Shown here in pieces: positions 15,140 to 24,211 of a stretch of 64,000 nucleotides of DNA. The stretch's first letter is position 1; each line of letters starts with the position of its first letter. The translations under genes and the position numbers were made by a program. Below the pieces are notes generated by a model that was given only the letters and a program-made list of their open reading frames with translations, made no database searches and was not told the DNA's origin. The stretch lies in NCBI RefSeq assembly GCF_000426645.1, contig NZ_AUFT01000016.1:121124-185123 (forward strand). The letters run 5' to 3'. The DNA comes from Nakamurella lactea DSM 19367. Lineage in GTDB: Bacteria > Actinomycetota > Actinomycetes > Mycobacteriales > Nakamurellaceae.

Positions 15140-16678
15140 TCAGCCGAACTCGACGCCCTGGGCCAGTGGCAGTTCGCTGGAGTAGTTGACCGTGTTGGTG
15201 GTCCGGCGCATGTAGGCGCGCCAGGCGTCGGAGCCGGACTCCCGGCCGCCGCCGGTCTCCTTCTCGCCGCCGAAGGCGCCGCCGATCTCGGCGCCGGACG
15301 GGCCGATGTTGACGTTCGCGATCCCGCAGTCGGAGCCGACCGCGGACATGAAGGTCTCGGCCTCCCGCACGTTGAGGGTGAAGATCGATGACGAAAGCCC
15401 CTGCGCCACTTCGTTGTGCAGCTCCAGCGCCTCGTCCAGGTCGCGGTAGGCGAGCACGTACAGCAGCGGGGCGAAAGTCTCGGCCTTGACGATGTCGGTC
15501 TGCTGGGGCATGTCGATGATCGCCGGCCGCACGTACTGGCCGCCGGCCACGCCGTCGGCGACATCGCCACCGGCCACCAGGGTGCCGCCGTCGGCCGTGG
15601 CCCGGGCGACGGCCGCGGTGAAGGCTGTGGTGGCAGCGGCGTCGATCAGCGGCCCGACCAGGGTTCCGGGTTCCAACGGTGAGCCGATCGGGAGGGTGGC
15701 GTAGGCGGCCTGCAACCGGGCCAGCAGGTCGTCGTGGATCGATTCGTGCACGATCACCCGGCGCAGCGACGTACACCGCTGACCGGCGGTGCCTACCGCC
15801 GAGAAGACGATGCCGCGCACGGCGAGATCGAGGTCGGCGCTCGGCGCGACGATGGCGGCGTTGTTCCCGCCGAGTTCGAGCAGGGTCCGGCCGAGCCGGG
15901 CGGCCACCCTGGGCGCCACCTGCTTACCCATCCGGGTGGACCCGGTGGCCGAGATCAGCGGCACCCGCGGATCGTCGACCAACGCCCCGCCCACCTCGGC
16001 GGCGCCCAGCAGCACCTGGGAGACGTCGACCGGCGCGCCGACCCGCTCGGCCGCCTGCCGCAGCAGCGCCTGGCAGGCGATCGCGGTCAAGAGGGTCTTC
16101 TCCGAGGGCTTCCAGACCACCGCGTCGCCGCAGACCAGGGCCAGCGCGGTGTTCCACGACCACACCGCCACCGGGAAGTTGAAGGCGGAGATCACGCCGA
16201 CCACGCCCAGCGGGAGCCACTGCTCCATCATCCGGTGGCCGGGGCGCTCGGTGGCGATCGTCAGCCCGTGCAGTTGACGGGACAACCCGACGGCCAGATC
16301 GCAGATGTCGATCATTTCCTGCACCTCGCCGAGGCCCTCGGAGACGATCTTGCCGGCCTCGATCGACACCAGGGCGCCGAGGTCGTCCTTGTGCTCGCGG
16401 AGCAGCTCGCCCAGCTCCCGCACCAGTTGACCGCGCACCGGCGCCGGCACCGTCCGCCACTGCAGGAACGCCGCCTGCGCCCGGCCGACGACCGCCTCGA
16501 CGTCGGCCGCGGTGTCTGCCCGCAGCCGGCCGAGCTCGCTGCCGTCGATCGGCGAGGTACAAACCAGCTCGCCGTCGGCGACGAACGGATCGCCGGCGCC
16601 CAGCCGGGACAGGATGTCACGCGCCTTGCCGGAAATGTCGACGGCGGATACGTCAGCCGCGGTGATGACCTCTGTCAT
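15140..16678 (-). CDS. ALDH7-type aldehyde dehydrogenase (aminoadipate semialdehyde / P6C dehydrogenase)
   Basis: 512 aa. The sequence FSAVGTAGQRCTSLRRVIVHESIHDD contains the catalytic Cys in the ALDH7 context, and LLELGGNNAAIV holds the general-base Glu. GVVGVISAFNFPVAVWSWN and ISATGSTRMGKQV bind NAD. ALDH7 enzymes oxidise 2-aminoadipate 6-semialdehyde (in equilibrium with piperideine-6-carboxylate) to 2-aminoadipate, the second step of lysine breakdown after epsilon-amino transfer. The start follows AGGAG. It is 25 bp downstream of an aminotransferase on the same strand, which fits that pathway. Confidence 0.9.
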   Translation of the reverse strand: MTEVITAADVSAVDISGKARDILSRLGAGDPFVADGELVCTSPIDGSELGRLRADTAADVEAVVGRAQAAFLQWRTVPAPVRGQLVRELGELLREHKDDLGALVSIEAGKIVSEGLGEVQEMIDICDLAVGLSRQLHGLTIATERPGHRMMEQWLPLGVVGVISAFNFPVAVWSWNTALALVCGDAVVWKPSEKTLLTAIACQALLRQAAERVGAPVDVSQVLLGAAEVGGALVDDPRVPLISATGSTRMGKQVAPRVAARLGRTLLELGGNNAAIVAPSADLDLAVRGIVFSAVGTAGQRCTSLRRVIVHESIHDDLLARLQAAYATLPIGSPLEPGTLVGPLIDAAATTAFTAAVARATADGGTLVAGGDVADGVAGGQYVRPAIIDMPQQTDIVKAETFAPLLYVLAYRDLDEALELHNEVAQGLSSSIFTLNVREAETFMSAVGSDCGIANVNIGPSGAEIGGAFGGEKETGGGRESGSDAWRAYMRRTTNTVNYSSELPLAQGVEFG

Positions 16679-16703
16679 GCGTTGTTCTCCTGTTCGTGGT
16701 GGC

Positions 16704-18227
16704 TCAACCCGCCCGCGGGCCGTCCCGCAGTGCCCGTTCTACCAGCGACACCAGTAGTTCCAGCTGATCGGATGTCACATCGAACGGGGGGGTGAAGCGC
16801 AGCGAGTTCTCCCCGCCGTGGATCACGCCGAGCCCGTGCTCGCGCAACCAGACCTCGGTGGAGTCGTCGCCGACCACCCGGTATGCCGGACTCAGCTCGC
16901 AGGAGAACAGCAGCCCTGTTCCCTGCACCTTGGTGACGGCGCCCGGCAGCTCGGCCTGCAGGTCCGTCAGCCGGGCGAGCGCCTCCGTGCCCCGCTCGCG
17001 GATCGTCGTTCGCACCTCATCGGTGACCTTGCCGAGGACCCGGCTCGCGACCTCGAGGGCGCGCGGGTTCGTCGTCATCGTGTTGCCGTAGGTACCGCGC
17101 CGGTAGATCGCCGCCGCCCGATCGGTGAGGGCCAGCACCGAAAACGGGTACTGGCCGGCGTTGAGCGCCTTCGAGTAGGTCTCCAGGTCCGGCGGCTCGA
17201 GCTCGCCGAAGCCGGGATAGTCGACGACGGACAGCACGCCGTGGCAGCGGAGTCCCGCCTGGATGGAGTCGATCAACAGCAGCGAACCGGCGGCCGCGGT
17301 GAGTTCGCGGGCCAGCGCGTAGAACGAGGGCGGGAGCGCCCGGCCGGGATCGCCCTCGCCCATCACCGGTTCCAGGAACACCGCCTCGATGAAGTGGTTG
17401 TTCGCCTCGGCGTCGGCGAACGCCTGCTTGAGTGCGACCTCGTCGTAGGGCTCGATGACGATTACCGAGTCGTCGCCGCGGAAGCTGGCGAGCGCGGCGT
17501 CGTAGTCCTTGCGGGAGGAGTCGGAATAGAGCGCCGGCCGGTCCGTGCGGCCGTGGAAGCTGCCGCTGACCACCAGCCGCTTGATGGTGGCGCCGGGGTG
17601 CTCGCCGTCGGGATCGGTGTGCGTCTTGGCATTGGTGTCGACGATCCGGGCGGCCAGCCCGGTCGCCTCGGAGCCGGAGTTCAGGCACATGAACCGGGTG
17701 AACGGGCAGCCGTCGGAGCGGGTGTGGCCGATCTCGGCGGTGATGGCCCGTTCGAAGCGCAGTTGGGAGATGCTCGGCGTCATCACGTTGGCCATCACCT
17801 GCGGGCGGGCCATCGCCTCCAGGATGTCTCCGGTCGGGTGGCCGAAGCCGAGCATCCCGTACCCGCCGGCGTCGAACAGCACGGCGCCCTTGAGGGTGAT
17901 CAGCCAGGGGCCGCGGCCGACCAGCGCCACGTACGGGTTGACGCTGTGCTGCGGGTAGAAATTGACGTATCCGGCCTGGACCGCCGCGCACTGGGCGTCC
18001 TCGTCCAGATCGATGAGCTCGCCGAACTCGACGGCGATCTCCTGAAAGGCGGCGACGGCGGCTTCGGTGGCCTCCAGCAGCCGTGGGTCCGTCGCGGCGA
18101 ACCGCTCCAGCGTGACGTCGTCCAGGCCGGTGGTCCGGCGGGCGCCGCCCACCGAACGCAGCGGCCCGAGCAGCGTGCCGATCGTCGTCGTCGGCCTGGT
18201 CGTGGTGTCCGTAGCGGTGTTCGACAT
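16704..18227 (-). CDS. Class III PLP aminotransferase, probable lysine 6-aminotransferase-like
   Basis: 507 aa, longer than typical Lat enzymes of about 450. The class III fold is clear: MCLNSGSEATGLAARIVD (PLP phosphate), VSGSFHGRTDRPALYSD, EAVFLEPVMGEGD and LETYSKALNAGQYPFSVLAL with the Schiff-base Lys. The stretch LLLIDSIQAGLRCHG replaces the usual DEVQTG, so this is a divergent subgroup. Placement before an ALDH7 enzyme suggests lysine (or another diamine-like amino acid) as amino donor. GGGAGA precedes the ATG, and a good vegetative promoter lies at 18258-18286. Substrate assignment is inferred. Confidence 0.82.
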   Translation of the reverse strand: MSNTATDTTTRPTTTIGTLLGPLRSVGGARRTTGLDDVTLERFAATDPRLLEATEAAVAAFQEIAVEFGELIDLDEDAQCAAVQAGYVNFYPQHSVNPYVALVGRGPWLITLKGAVLFDAGGYGMLGFGHPTGDILEAMARPQVMANVMTPSISQLRFERAITAEIGHTRSDGCPFTRFMCLNSGSEATGLAARIVDTNAKTHTDPDGEHPGATIKRLVVSGSFHGRTDRPALYSDSSRKDYDAALASFRGDDSVIVIEPYDEVALKQAFADAEANNHFIEAVFLEPVMGEGDPGRALPPSFYALARELTAAAGSLLLIDSIQAGLRCHGVLSVVDYPGFGELEPPDLETYSKALNAGQYPFSVLALTDRAAAIYRRGTYGNTMTTNPRALEVASRVLGKVTDEVRTTIRERGTEALARLTDLQAELPGAVTKVQGTGLLFSCELSPAYRVVGDDSTEVWLREHGLGVIHGGENSLRFTPPFDVTSDQLELLVSLVERALRDGPRAG

Positions 18228-18257
18228 GCGTCATCTCCCGTTTGTTGCGGCAAGTTC

Positions 18258-18286
18258 ACGCTAACGCGGAAAGATTTGCGGTTCAA
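18258..18286 (-). promoter_or_regulatory. Sigma-70-type promoter of the aminotransferase-ALDH unit
   Basis: Reading the minus strand: TTGAAC (18281-18286), exactly 17 bp, then TAGCGT (18258-18263). This is the best -35/-10 pair of its region and sits in the 84-bp gap after the E1 gene. The aminotransferase and dehydrogenase can therefore be transcribed apart from the E1 gene. Confidence 0.65.
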
Positions 18287-18311
18287 CCCTCTATGGACCG
18301 AATGATTGCGA

Positions 18312-20519
18312 TCAGGTCAGGGTGTGAGCGGCGCTGACGATGTCGTCCTCGGAGACCAGGACGGCGTTCGCGCCCGGCCCGAGCGGGATGAAGGAGTCCT
18401 GGGCGGTGACCCTGACCATTCCGACGTTGAGGTGGTGATCGACCAGGGTGGCCAGCACGCCCTCGGCGACGCCGCCGCTGCGGCGTCCCTCGTCGACCAC
18501 CAGCACCCGGCGGTGTCGACGGGCCGCGTCGACCAGGTCGGTGGTGGGTAGCGGGCTGAGCCACCGCAGATCCAGCACAGTGACGGAACTGCCGTCGGCG
18601 CGGAGCTTTTCGGCGGCCCGCAGGCTCATCCGCACGCCGTTGCCGTAGCTGACGATGAGCAGGTCGCTGCCCTGCCCGTGGCTCCGGGCGCGGCCGACGA
18701 CGTCGGCCGGATCGTCCGCGCCGGGCGGGCGATAGTCCGCCAGCCAGCCGCCGTCCCCGTCGAACAGGTCGCGGGTGTGGTACAGCGCGATCGGTTCCAG
18801 GAAGACACAGACCTTGCCCGAGCCGGCGGCCAGGCCGATGCAGGAGCGCAGCAGGCCCGCCGCCTCGGCCGGGTGGCTCGGCACCGCGACGTACAGGCCC
18901 GGGATGTCCCGCAGCACCGCGACCGAGTTGTCGTTGTGGAAGTGCCCGCCGAATCCCCGCTGATAGGCCAGGCCGGCCACCCGGACCACCATGCCGTTGG
19001 TGTACCGCCCGTCGGAGAAGAAGGCCAGCGACGCGGCCTCGCCGCGCAACTGGTCCTCGGCGTTGTGCAGATACGCCAGGTACTGGATCTCCGGGATCGG
19101 CAGCTCGCCGGCCAGCGCGGCGCCCAGCGCGGTGCCGAGGATGGTCTGTTCGTCCAGCAGGGTGTCGAACACCCGGGCGGCACCGAAGCGCTTGCGGAGC
19201 CCGCGGGTCACCCCGTACACCCCGCCCTTGGGCCCGACGTCCTCGCCGAAGACGGTGGCCCCCGGGTGCGCGGCCAGCACGTCGGCGAGGGTCGCATTGA
19301 TCGTCTCGGCCAGTGTCAACGGCCCCCTGTTCTCCGGCAGCTTCGGCCCGACCGCCGTCGCCCGGTCGGTGCTGACGGCGGCCGCGGCCGCCCGTTCCGC
19401 GGGCGGCTCTCGGTGCAGCAGCGGCCGCATCACCTCGGCCGCGGTGGCCAGCCGGGGAGTGCCGCACAGGTCGCGCGCGACCTCGTGCACCTCGTGGCCG
19501 AGCTTGTCGTAGCGCTCGAGGAGCCCCTGCGCGTCCGCCGCCCCGGCCTCGATCAGCGCGGCGGCCGCCGCCAGCAGCGGATCCCGGGCGTAGTCGCGCA
19601 GGATGTCGGCGGGGGAGCGGTAGCCGATCTCTGCGTCCGACCCGGCGTGCCCCAGGTATCGCACCGTCCGCAGATGCAGGACGACCGGACGCCGGCGGCC
19701 GCGCACCGCGTCGGCCGCCTGCCGGGACACCCGCAGCGTCTCGACGGCGTCGTCGCCGGCCGCCGTCAGGTAGTCGATACCGGGGATGCTGCGCAGCACG
19801 GCCTCGACCCAGCCGTTCGGCGTCCGGGTGCTGATCCCGATGCCGTTGTCCTCACACACCAATAGCAGAGGCAGCTCGATACCGCGGTGCGTGCAGTAGG
19901 CGGCGGCGTTGATCGCGCCGGAAGTGGTGGAGTGGTTCAACGAGGCGTCGCCGAAGCTGGTCACCACGACCGCGTCGGCCGGCCAGTGCGCGGCCCGGCT
20001 CGGCGCCGACTTCCCCAGCGCGAAGGCGAGACCGACCGCTCTGGGTAGGTGCGAACCGATCGTCGAGGTCTGCGGAATCACCGCCAGGTCGTGGTGGCCG
20101 AAGACCTTGTGCCGGCCGCCGGAGATCGGGTCGTCGACCGATGACGCGACCCCGCGCAGCACATCCTGGACGGGATCCGACCCCGGGACCTGCCCGGCCC
20201 TGGCCGCGTAGAAACCGCCCGACCGGTAGTGCAGAAGCGCCGGATCCGTCGGCCGCAGCGCCAACGCCACCGCCGCGTCGCTCTCGTGCCCGGCCGAGGA
20301 GATGGTGTAAAAGCCCTCGCCCCGGCTCTGCAGCCAGCGCGCGGCCAGGTCGGTGTGCCGGCTCAGCACCTGAGCCCGGAAGTAGCTCCACAACAGCTCG
20401 GTGTCCGGTCGAACCGTTGCGGCAGTAGGGGTCTCAATCGGTCGCGGCACCCCGGCCCGATCCGGATCGGCGGCCCACTCGCCGAGTCGGCGGCGAACAT
20501 GCTCGTCAACGGTCTCCAT
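18312..20519 (-). CDS. Fused alpha-beta E1 component of a 2-oxoacid dehydrogenase complex
   Basis: 735 aa with both E1 subunits in one chain. Residues about 1-390 are E1-alpha: SSAGHESDAAVALAL, YRSGGFYAARAGQ, and the thiamine-diphosphate motif GDASLN...CEDNGIGIS. After a linker at about 390-405, E1-beta begins (TLAETINATLADVLAAHPGA, FGEDVGPKGGVYGVTRGL, DEQTILGTALGAALAGELP, LSPLPTTDLVDAAR, VDEGRRSGGVAEGV). Such E1s decarboxylate a 2-oxoacid and load the acyl group on lipoyl-E2. No E2 or E3 gene is nearby. With the lysine-type genes downstream, 2-oxoadipate is a reasonable but unproven substrate; a branched-chain oxoacid is the alternative. Confidence 0.87.
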   Translation of the reverse strand: METVDEHVRRRLGEWAADPDRAGVPRPIETPTAATVRPDTELLWSYFRAQVLSRHTDLAARWLQSRGEGFYTISSAGHESDAAVALALRPTDPALLHYRSGGFYAARAGQVPGSDPVQDVLRGVASSVDDPISGGRHKVFGHHDLAVIPQTSTIGSHLPRAVGLAFALGKSAPSRAAHWPADAVVVTSFGDASLNHSTTSGAINAAAYCTHRGIELPLLLVCEDNGIGISTRTPNGWVEAVLRSIPGIDYLTAAGDDAVETLRVSRQAADAVRGRRRPVVLHLRTVRYLGHAGSDAEIGYRSPADILRDYARDPLLAAAAALIEAGAADAQGLLERYDKLGHEVHEVARDLCGTPRLATAAEVMRPLLHREPPAERAAAAAVSTDRATAVGPKLPENRGPLTLAETINATLADVLAAHPGATVFGEDVGPKGGVYGVTRGLRKRFGAARVFDTLLDEQTILGTALGAALAGELPIPEIQYLAYLHNAEDQLRGEAASLAFFSDGRYTNGMVVRVAGLAYQRGFGGHFHNDNSVAVLRDIPGLYVAVPSHPAEAAGLLRSCIGLAAGSGKVCVFLEPIALYHTRDLFDGDGGWLADYRPPGADDPADVVGRARSHGQGSDLLIVSYGNGVRMSLRAAEKLRADGSSVTVLDLRWLSPLPTTDLVDAARRHRRVLVVDEGRRSGGVAEGVLATLVDHHLNVGMVRVTAQDSFIPLGPGANAVLVSEDDIVSAAHTLT

Positions 20520-20628
20520 CTGCTGGTCTCTCCCTCGCGGCCGGAACGGTCATTATCCTGCCGTGCCGGTCGAGCAGATACCGGGCCTCCGGTCGGCCCG
20601 GTCGGTCCGCGGCCGGGTACCGGGCGGC

Positions 20629-22368
20629 TCAGTCGTTGTCGAGGATGGCCAACTCGGCGTCGGCATCCAGCGGGTCCAGCGGTTCCCACCGTGGGCCGCC
20701 GGCGTGAGCCTCGCTGCGCATTCGTTCGACCATGTGTGGGTGGTGCAGTTCGAATGCCGGGCGCTCGGAGCGGATTCGGGGCAGCGAGGTGAAGTTGTGC
20801 CGCGGCGGTGGGGAACTTGTCGCCCACTCCAGCGAGTTGCCGTAGCCCCACGGGTCGTCGGCGGTGGTCACCTCGCCGTGCCGCCAGGACTTGATGACGT
20901 TCCAGACGAACGGCAACATGGATGCACCGAGGACGAAGGCGCCGATCGATGAGAAGCCGTTCAGCCAGGTGAAGCCGTCGGTGGGTAGGTAGTCAGGGTA
21001 GCGGCGCGGCATGCCCATGTTGCCCAGCCAGTGCTGCACCAGGAACGTCATGTGGAAGCCGACGAAGGTGGTCCAGAAATGGAACTTCCCCAGGCGCTCG
21101 TCCAGGAACCGGCCGGTGAACTTCGGGAACCAGAAATAGACACCGGCGAAGGTGGCGAACACGATGGTGCCGAACAACACGTAGTGGAAATGCGCGACCA
21201 CGAAATACGAGTCGGTGACGTGGAAATCGAGCGCCGGCGAGGCCAGGATCACTCCCGTCAGCCCACCGAACAGGAAGGTGACCAGAAACCCACAGGACCA
21301 CAGCATGGGTGTCTGGAACGAGACCCGGCCGCGCCACATGGTGCCGATCCAGTTGATGAATTTCAGCCCCGTCGGGATGGCGATCAGATAGCTCATGAAG
21401 CTGAAGAACGGCAGCAGAACACTGCCGGTGGCGAACATGTGGTGTGCCCAGACGGCCGACGAGAGGCCGGCAATGGAGATGGTCGCGAACACCATGCTGC
21501 GGTAGCCGAATACCGGTTTGCGGGAGAAGACAGGAATGACTTCCGTGATGATGCCGAAGAACGGGATCGCGACGATGTAGACCTCGGGATGACCGAAGAA
21601 CCAGAACAAATGCTGATAGAGGATGGCTCCGCCGTTGGCCGGGTCGAATACGTGCGAGCCGAAGTGTCTGTCGGCGGCCAGCCCTAGCAGTGCCGCGGTG
21701 AGGATCGGAAACGCGATCAGCACCAGGATCGAGGTGACCAGGATGTTCCAGGTGAAGATCGGCAGCCGCCACATCGTCATCCCCGGGCAGCGCAGGCAGA
21801 TCGCCGTGGTGATCATGTTGACCGCGCCGAGGATGGTGCCGAGCCCGGACAGCGCCAGGCCCATGATCCACAGGTCGCCGCCGACCTGCGGCGAGTTCTC
21901 GATGTTCGACAGCGGTACATAGGCGGTCCAGCCGAACGCGGCGGCACCGCCGGGGGTGACGAACCCCAGCATCGCGATGGTGGCACCGAAAAGATAGAAC
22001 CAGTAGGACAGGGCGTTCAGCCGGGGGAAGGCGACGTCGGGGGCGCCGATCTGCAGCGGCATCACCAGGTTCGCGAAACCGAACACGATCGGCGTCGCGT
22101 AGAACAGCAGCATGATCGTGCCGTGCATGGTGAACAGCTGGTTGTACTGCTCCAGTGACAGGAAATCCAGGCCCGGCCTGGCCAGTTCCGCCCGCATCAA
22201 CATGGCCAGCAGGCCGCCGATCATGAAGAACGACAGCGTCGTGACGATGTACATCATGCCGAGGACCTTCGGGTCCGTCGTCTTCAGATAGCCGAGAAAC
22301 CTCGACCCCTTCGCCGGCCGCGCAAGCAGGGGGCGCTGCACCAGGGTTCGTGGGGCGACCGCCGTCAT
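20629..22368 (-). CDS. ctaD: Cytochrome c oxidase subunit I (aa3 type)
   Basis: 579 aa, strongly like the actinobacterial CtaD. Haem and copper ligands are present: [11 protein letters not shown] (haem a), [10 protein letters not shown] (CuB His with the Glu and cross-linked Tyr), [10 protein letters not shown] and [11 protein letters not shown]. The proton-channel residues in [13 protein letters not shown] and SRKPVFGY are also kept. Twelve or more transmembrane helices are evident. Its ATG overlaps the SPFH gene stop by 4 nt, an unusual partner for ctaD, which normally stands alone in actinobacteria. The N-terminal [10 protein letters not shown] has Pro where homologues have His, so a paralogue of the main oxidase subunit is possible. 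Confidence 0.95.
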   Translation of the reverse strand: MTAVAPRTLVQRPLLARPAKGSRFLGYLKTTDPKVLGMMYIVTTLSFFMIGGLLAMLMRAELARPGLDFLSLEQYNQLFTMHGTIMLLFYATPIVFGFANLVMPLQIGAPDVAFPRLNALSYWFYLFGATIAMLGFVTPGGAAAFGWTAYVPLSNIENSPQVGGDLWIMGLALSGLGTILGAVNMITTAICLRCPGMTMWRLPIFTWNILVTSILVLIAFPILTAALLGLAADRHFGSHVFDPANGGAILYQHLFWFFGHPEVYIVAIPFFGIITEVIPVFSRKPVFGYRSMVFATISIAGLSSAVWAHHMFATGSVLLPFFSFMSYLIAIPTGLKFINWIGTMWRGRVSFQTPMLWSCGFLVTFLFGGLTGVILASPALDFHVTDSYFVVAHFHYVLFGTIVFATFAGVYFWFPKFTGRFLDERLGKFHFWTTFVGFHMTFLVQHWLGNMGMPRRYPDYLPTDGFTWLNGFSSIGAFVLGASMLPFVWNVIKSWRHGEVTTADDPWGYGNSLEWATSSPPPRHNFTSLPRIRSERPAFELHHPHMVERMRSEAHAGGPRWEPLDPLDADAELAILDND

Positions 22369-23234
22369 CGCTGGCTCGGAATCGCGGTGTCCGCCAACTG
22401 TTCCACCAGCGGCCGCAGGTTCTCGAACACCGGTGCGGGGTGGACGGTCCCGGCAGTGTGGCCGGTCGCCGTGGTTGCCGGCGTCGAATGTTCGAGGAAC
22501 CGCAGCAGCTCGACCGGGAACGGCAGCACCAGGGTGGAGTTCTTCTCGGCGGCCACCTCGACCACGGTCTGCAGTAGCCGCAGTTGCAGGGCCGCCGGCG
22601 TCTGCGCCATCACTGTCGCTGCCTGCGCCAGCTTTTCGGACGCCTGCAGTTCGCCGTCGGCGGTGATCACCCTGGCCCTTCGTTCCCGCTCGGCCTCGGC
22701 CTGTCGGGACATCGACCGCTTCATCGACTCGGGCAGCACCACGTCCTTGATCTCGACCCGGTCGACGTGCAGACCCCAACCGATGGCCGGACTGTCGATC
22801 ATCAGCTCCAGGCCCTGGTTGAGTTTTTCTCGGTTGGACAGCAGATCGTCCAGGTCGCTTTTGCCGATGATCGACCGCAGTGAGGTCTGCGCGACCTGAC
22901 CGACCGCCGATCGGTAGTCCTCGACGTCGACGATCACCGTGACCGGGTTGATCACCCGGAAGTAGACGACGGCGTCGACCCGGACGGTCACGTTGTCGCG
23001 GGTGATGCCGTCCTGCGCCGGAACCGGCAGGGTGACGATCTGCATGCTCACCTTCCGCAGTCGATCGATGATCGGGACGATCATCGCCAGGCCCGGCCCG
23101 CGCGGTTCGGCCAGCACCTTGCCGAACCGGAAGACGACCCCGCGCTCGTATTGATTGACCACCCTCGCCGAGCCGGCCGCCGCGACGACCGCCAACACCA
23201 GCAGCACGACCAGAATCGTCACCAGCACGGTCAT
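22365..23234 (-). CDS. SPFH/band-7 (stomatin-like) membrane protein
   Basis: 289 aa. A single N-terminal membrane helix (residues about 3-23) is followed by the SPFH domain: [74 protein letters not shown] and [21 protein letters not shown] coiled-coil segment ([19 protein letters not shown]) precedes a variable tail. Stomatin-like proteins oligomerise and organise membrane domains or scaffold proteases. The gene is translationally coupled on both sides, with DUF3040 upstream and ctaD downstream, which suggests a role linked to the oxidase. Confidence 0.92.
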   Translation of the reverse strand: MTVLVTILVVLLVLAVVAAAGSARVVNQYERGVVFRFGKVLAEPRGPGLAMIVPIIDRLRKVSMQIVTLPVPAQDGITRDNVTVRVDAVVYFRVINPVTVIVDVEDYRSAVGQVAQTSLRSIIGKSDLDDLLSNREKLNQGLELMIDSPAIGWGLHVDRVEIKDVVLPESMKRSMSRQAEAERERRARVITADGELQASEKLAQAATVMAQTPAALQLRLLQTVVEVAAEKNSTLVLPFPVELLRFLEHSTPATTATGHTAGTVHPAPVFENLRPLVEQLADTAIPSQR

Positions 23235-23527
23235 GGCCGGCGACCCGCCTGCTGGTTTGCGCGCAAGTGACGGTCGGCGCGCAGGTACATCACTCCGCAG
23301 ACCGCGGCGGCGACCAGGAACAACAGGGTGCCGAAGGGCGACTGCGAGGCCAGCAGCACAAACATGAAGAACAGGCAGCCGATCGTCGCACCCAGCCAGG
23401 CACCCCGGCCGGGGCCAGGCGGCGACGGCGGTTCGACCCGGTCGAGCTTTTGGGCCAGGTCCGGATCGTCCGTGGCGAGTTGACGCTGGATTTCGCGTAA
23501 AGTCTCGCGTTCGCGGTCACTGAGCAT
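23231..23527 (-). CDS. DUF3040 small membrane protein
   Basis: 98 aa. The start [28 protein letters not shown] is the conserved DUF3040 N terminus. It is followed by two hydrophobic helices ([18 protein letters not shown] and [18 protein letters not shown]) and a basic tail. The family is restricted to actinobacteria and has no known biochemical role. CTCCCAGGAGG-like complementarity upstream (AGGTGCGTC on the coding strand) gives a ribosome binding site. It is the first gene of the DUF3040-SPFH-ctaD operon, with a 4-nt overlap to the next gene. Confidence 0.85.
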   Translation of the reverse strand: MLSDRERETLREIQRQLATDDPDLAQKLDRVEPPSPPGPGRGAWLGATIGCLFFMFVLLASQSPFGTLLFLVAAAVCGVMYLRADRHLRANQQAGRRP

Positions 23528-23596
23528 GACGCACCTCCCAGGAGGTTCGCCGGCTCCGAGTTCCGTGCTCCGAGTATCCGACGCGCCTCGTGAGGA

Positions 23597-23625
23597 ATAT
23601 CGTAGCCCGATATATACGAGTCGTA
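23597..23625. promoter_or_regulatory. Paired palindromes between DUF3040 operon and MarR gene
   Basis: ATATCG-N5-CGATAT (23597-23613) is followed at once by TACGAGTCGTA (23615-23625). The AT-rich stretch TATATACG between them can supply -10 sequence in either direction. The site lies in the 148-bp divergent gap and is the likely binding site of the MarR protein, which would then control both itself and the ctaD operon. Confidence 0.55.
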
Positions 23626-23675
23626 CAGGGTGGGGGGATCGAGAGCGTTAACGACGAGTAGAAGGGCGGCGCCCG

Positions 23676-24167
23676 GTGCCCAAGCACGCTGACAGTTCAA
23701 CGCGCGGCTATCCGCCATCCGGCGATCCGAAATCTGGCGAGTCGCCATCTGGCGAGTCGCCACGGCCGCTGACCAAGGCGGAATACGAGGAGCTGGCGGG
23801 CTTCCGAGCCGCGCTACGCAAGTACCTGCGATTCAGCGAGGAACTGGTCCGCGCACACGGTCTGACGCCGCAGCAGTATCAGCTCCTGCTGGCGGTCAAG
23901 GGGTACCCGGGCCGGGACTGGGCGACCGTCGGGGAACTCGCCGAGCAGTTGCAGCTACGGCATCACAGCGTGGTCGAGCTGATCGACCGCGCGCAGCGTG
24001 CCGATTTGGTCTGCCGGGCGGCCGATCCCGGTGATGCCCGGGTGGTGCGTGTGCAGCTGACGCCGAAGGGCGCCGGGTCACTGGGCAGACTCAGTGCGCT
24101 GCACAAGGAACAGCTGCTGCGGTTGGACCCGGACTCGCTGAGCATCCCGTTCACCGATCCGGACTGA
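23676..24167 (+). CDS. MarR-family transcriptional regulator
   Basis: 163 aa. A disordered N-terminal tail of about 30 residues contains a tandem SGESP-SGESP encoded by a perfect 15-bp duplication at 23730-23759. The winged-helix domain follows: HGLTPQQYQLLLAVKG, ATVGELAEQLQLRHHSVVELIDRAQRADLV and DPGDARVVRVQLTPKGAG. The GTG start is tentative, since only a weak GAAGGG lies upstream. The gene diverges from DUF3040-SPFH-ctaD with palindromes between them, so it may regulate that operon; its ligand is unknown. Confidence 0.88.
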   Translation: MPKHADSSTRGYPPSGDPKSGESPSGESPRPLTKAEYEELAGFRAALRKYLRFSEELVRAHGLTPQQYQLLLAVKGYPGRDWATVGELAEQLQLRHHSVVELIDRAQRADLVCRAADPGDARVVRVQLTPKGAGSLGRLSALHKEQLLRLDPDSLSIPFTDPD

Positions 24168-24211
24168 GGCGGCTTCGGTTACAGGCCGCGGTTGTTCGGG
24201 CTGTTGGTCGA

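Noticed and set aside
18678..19865. Plus-strand frame opposite the fused E1 gene
   Set aside because: No family features; the E1 motifs on the minus strand are intact.
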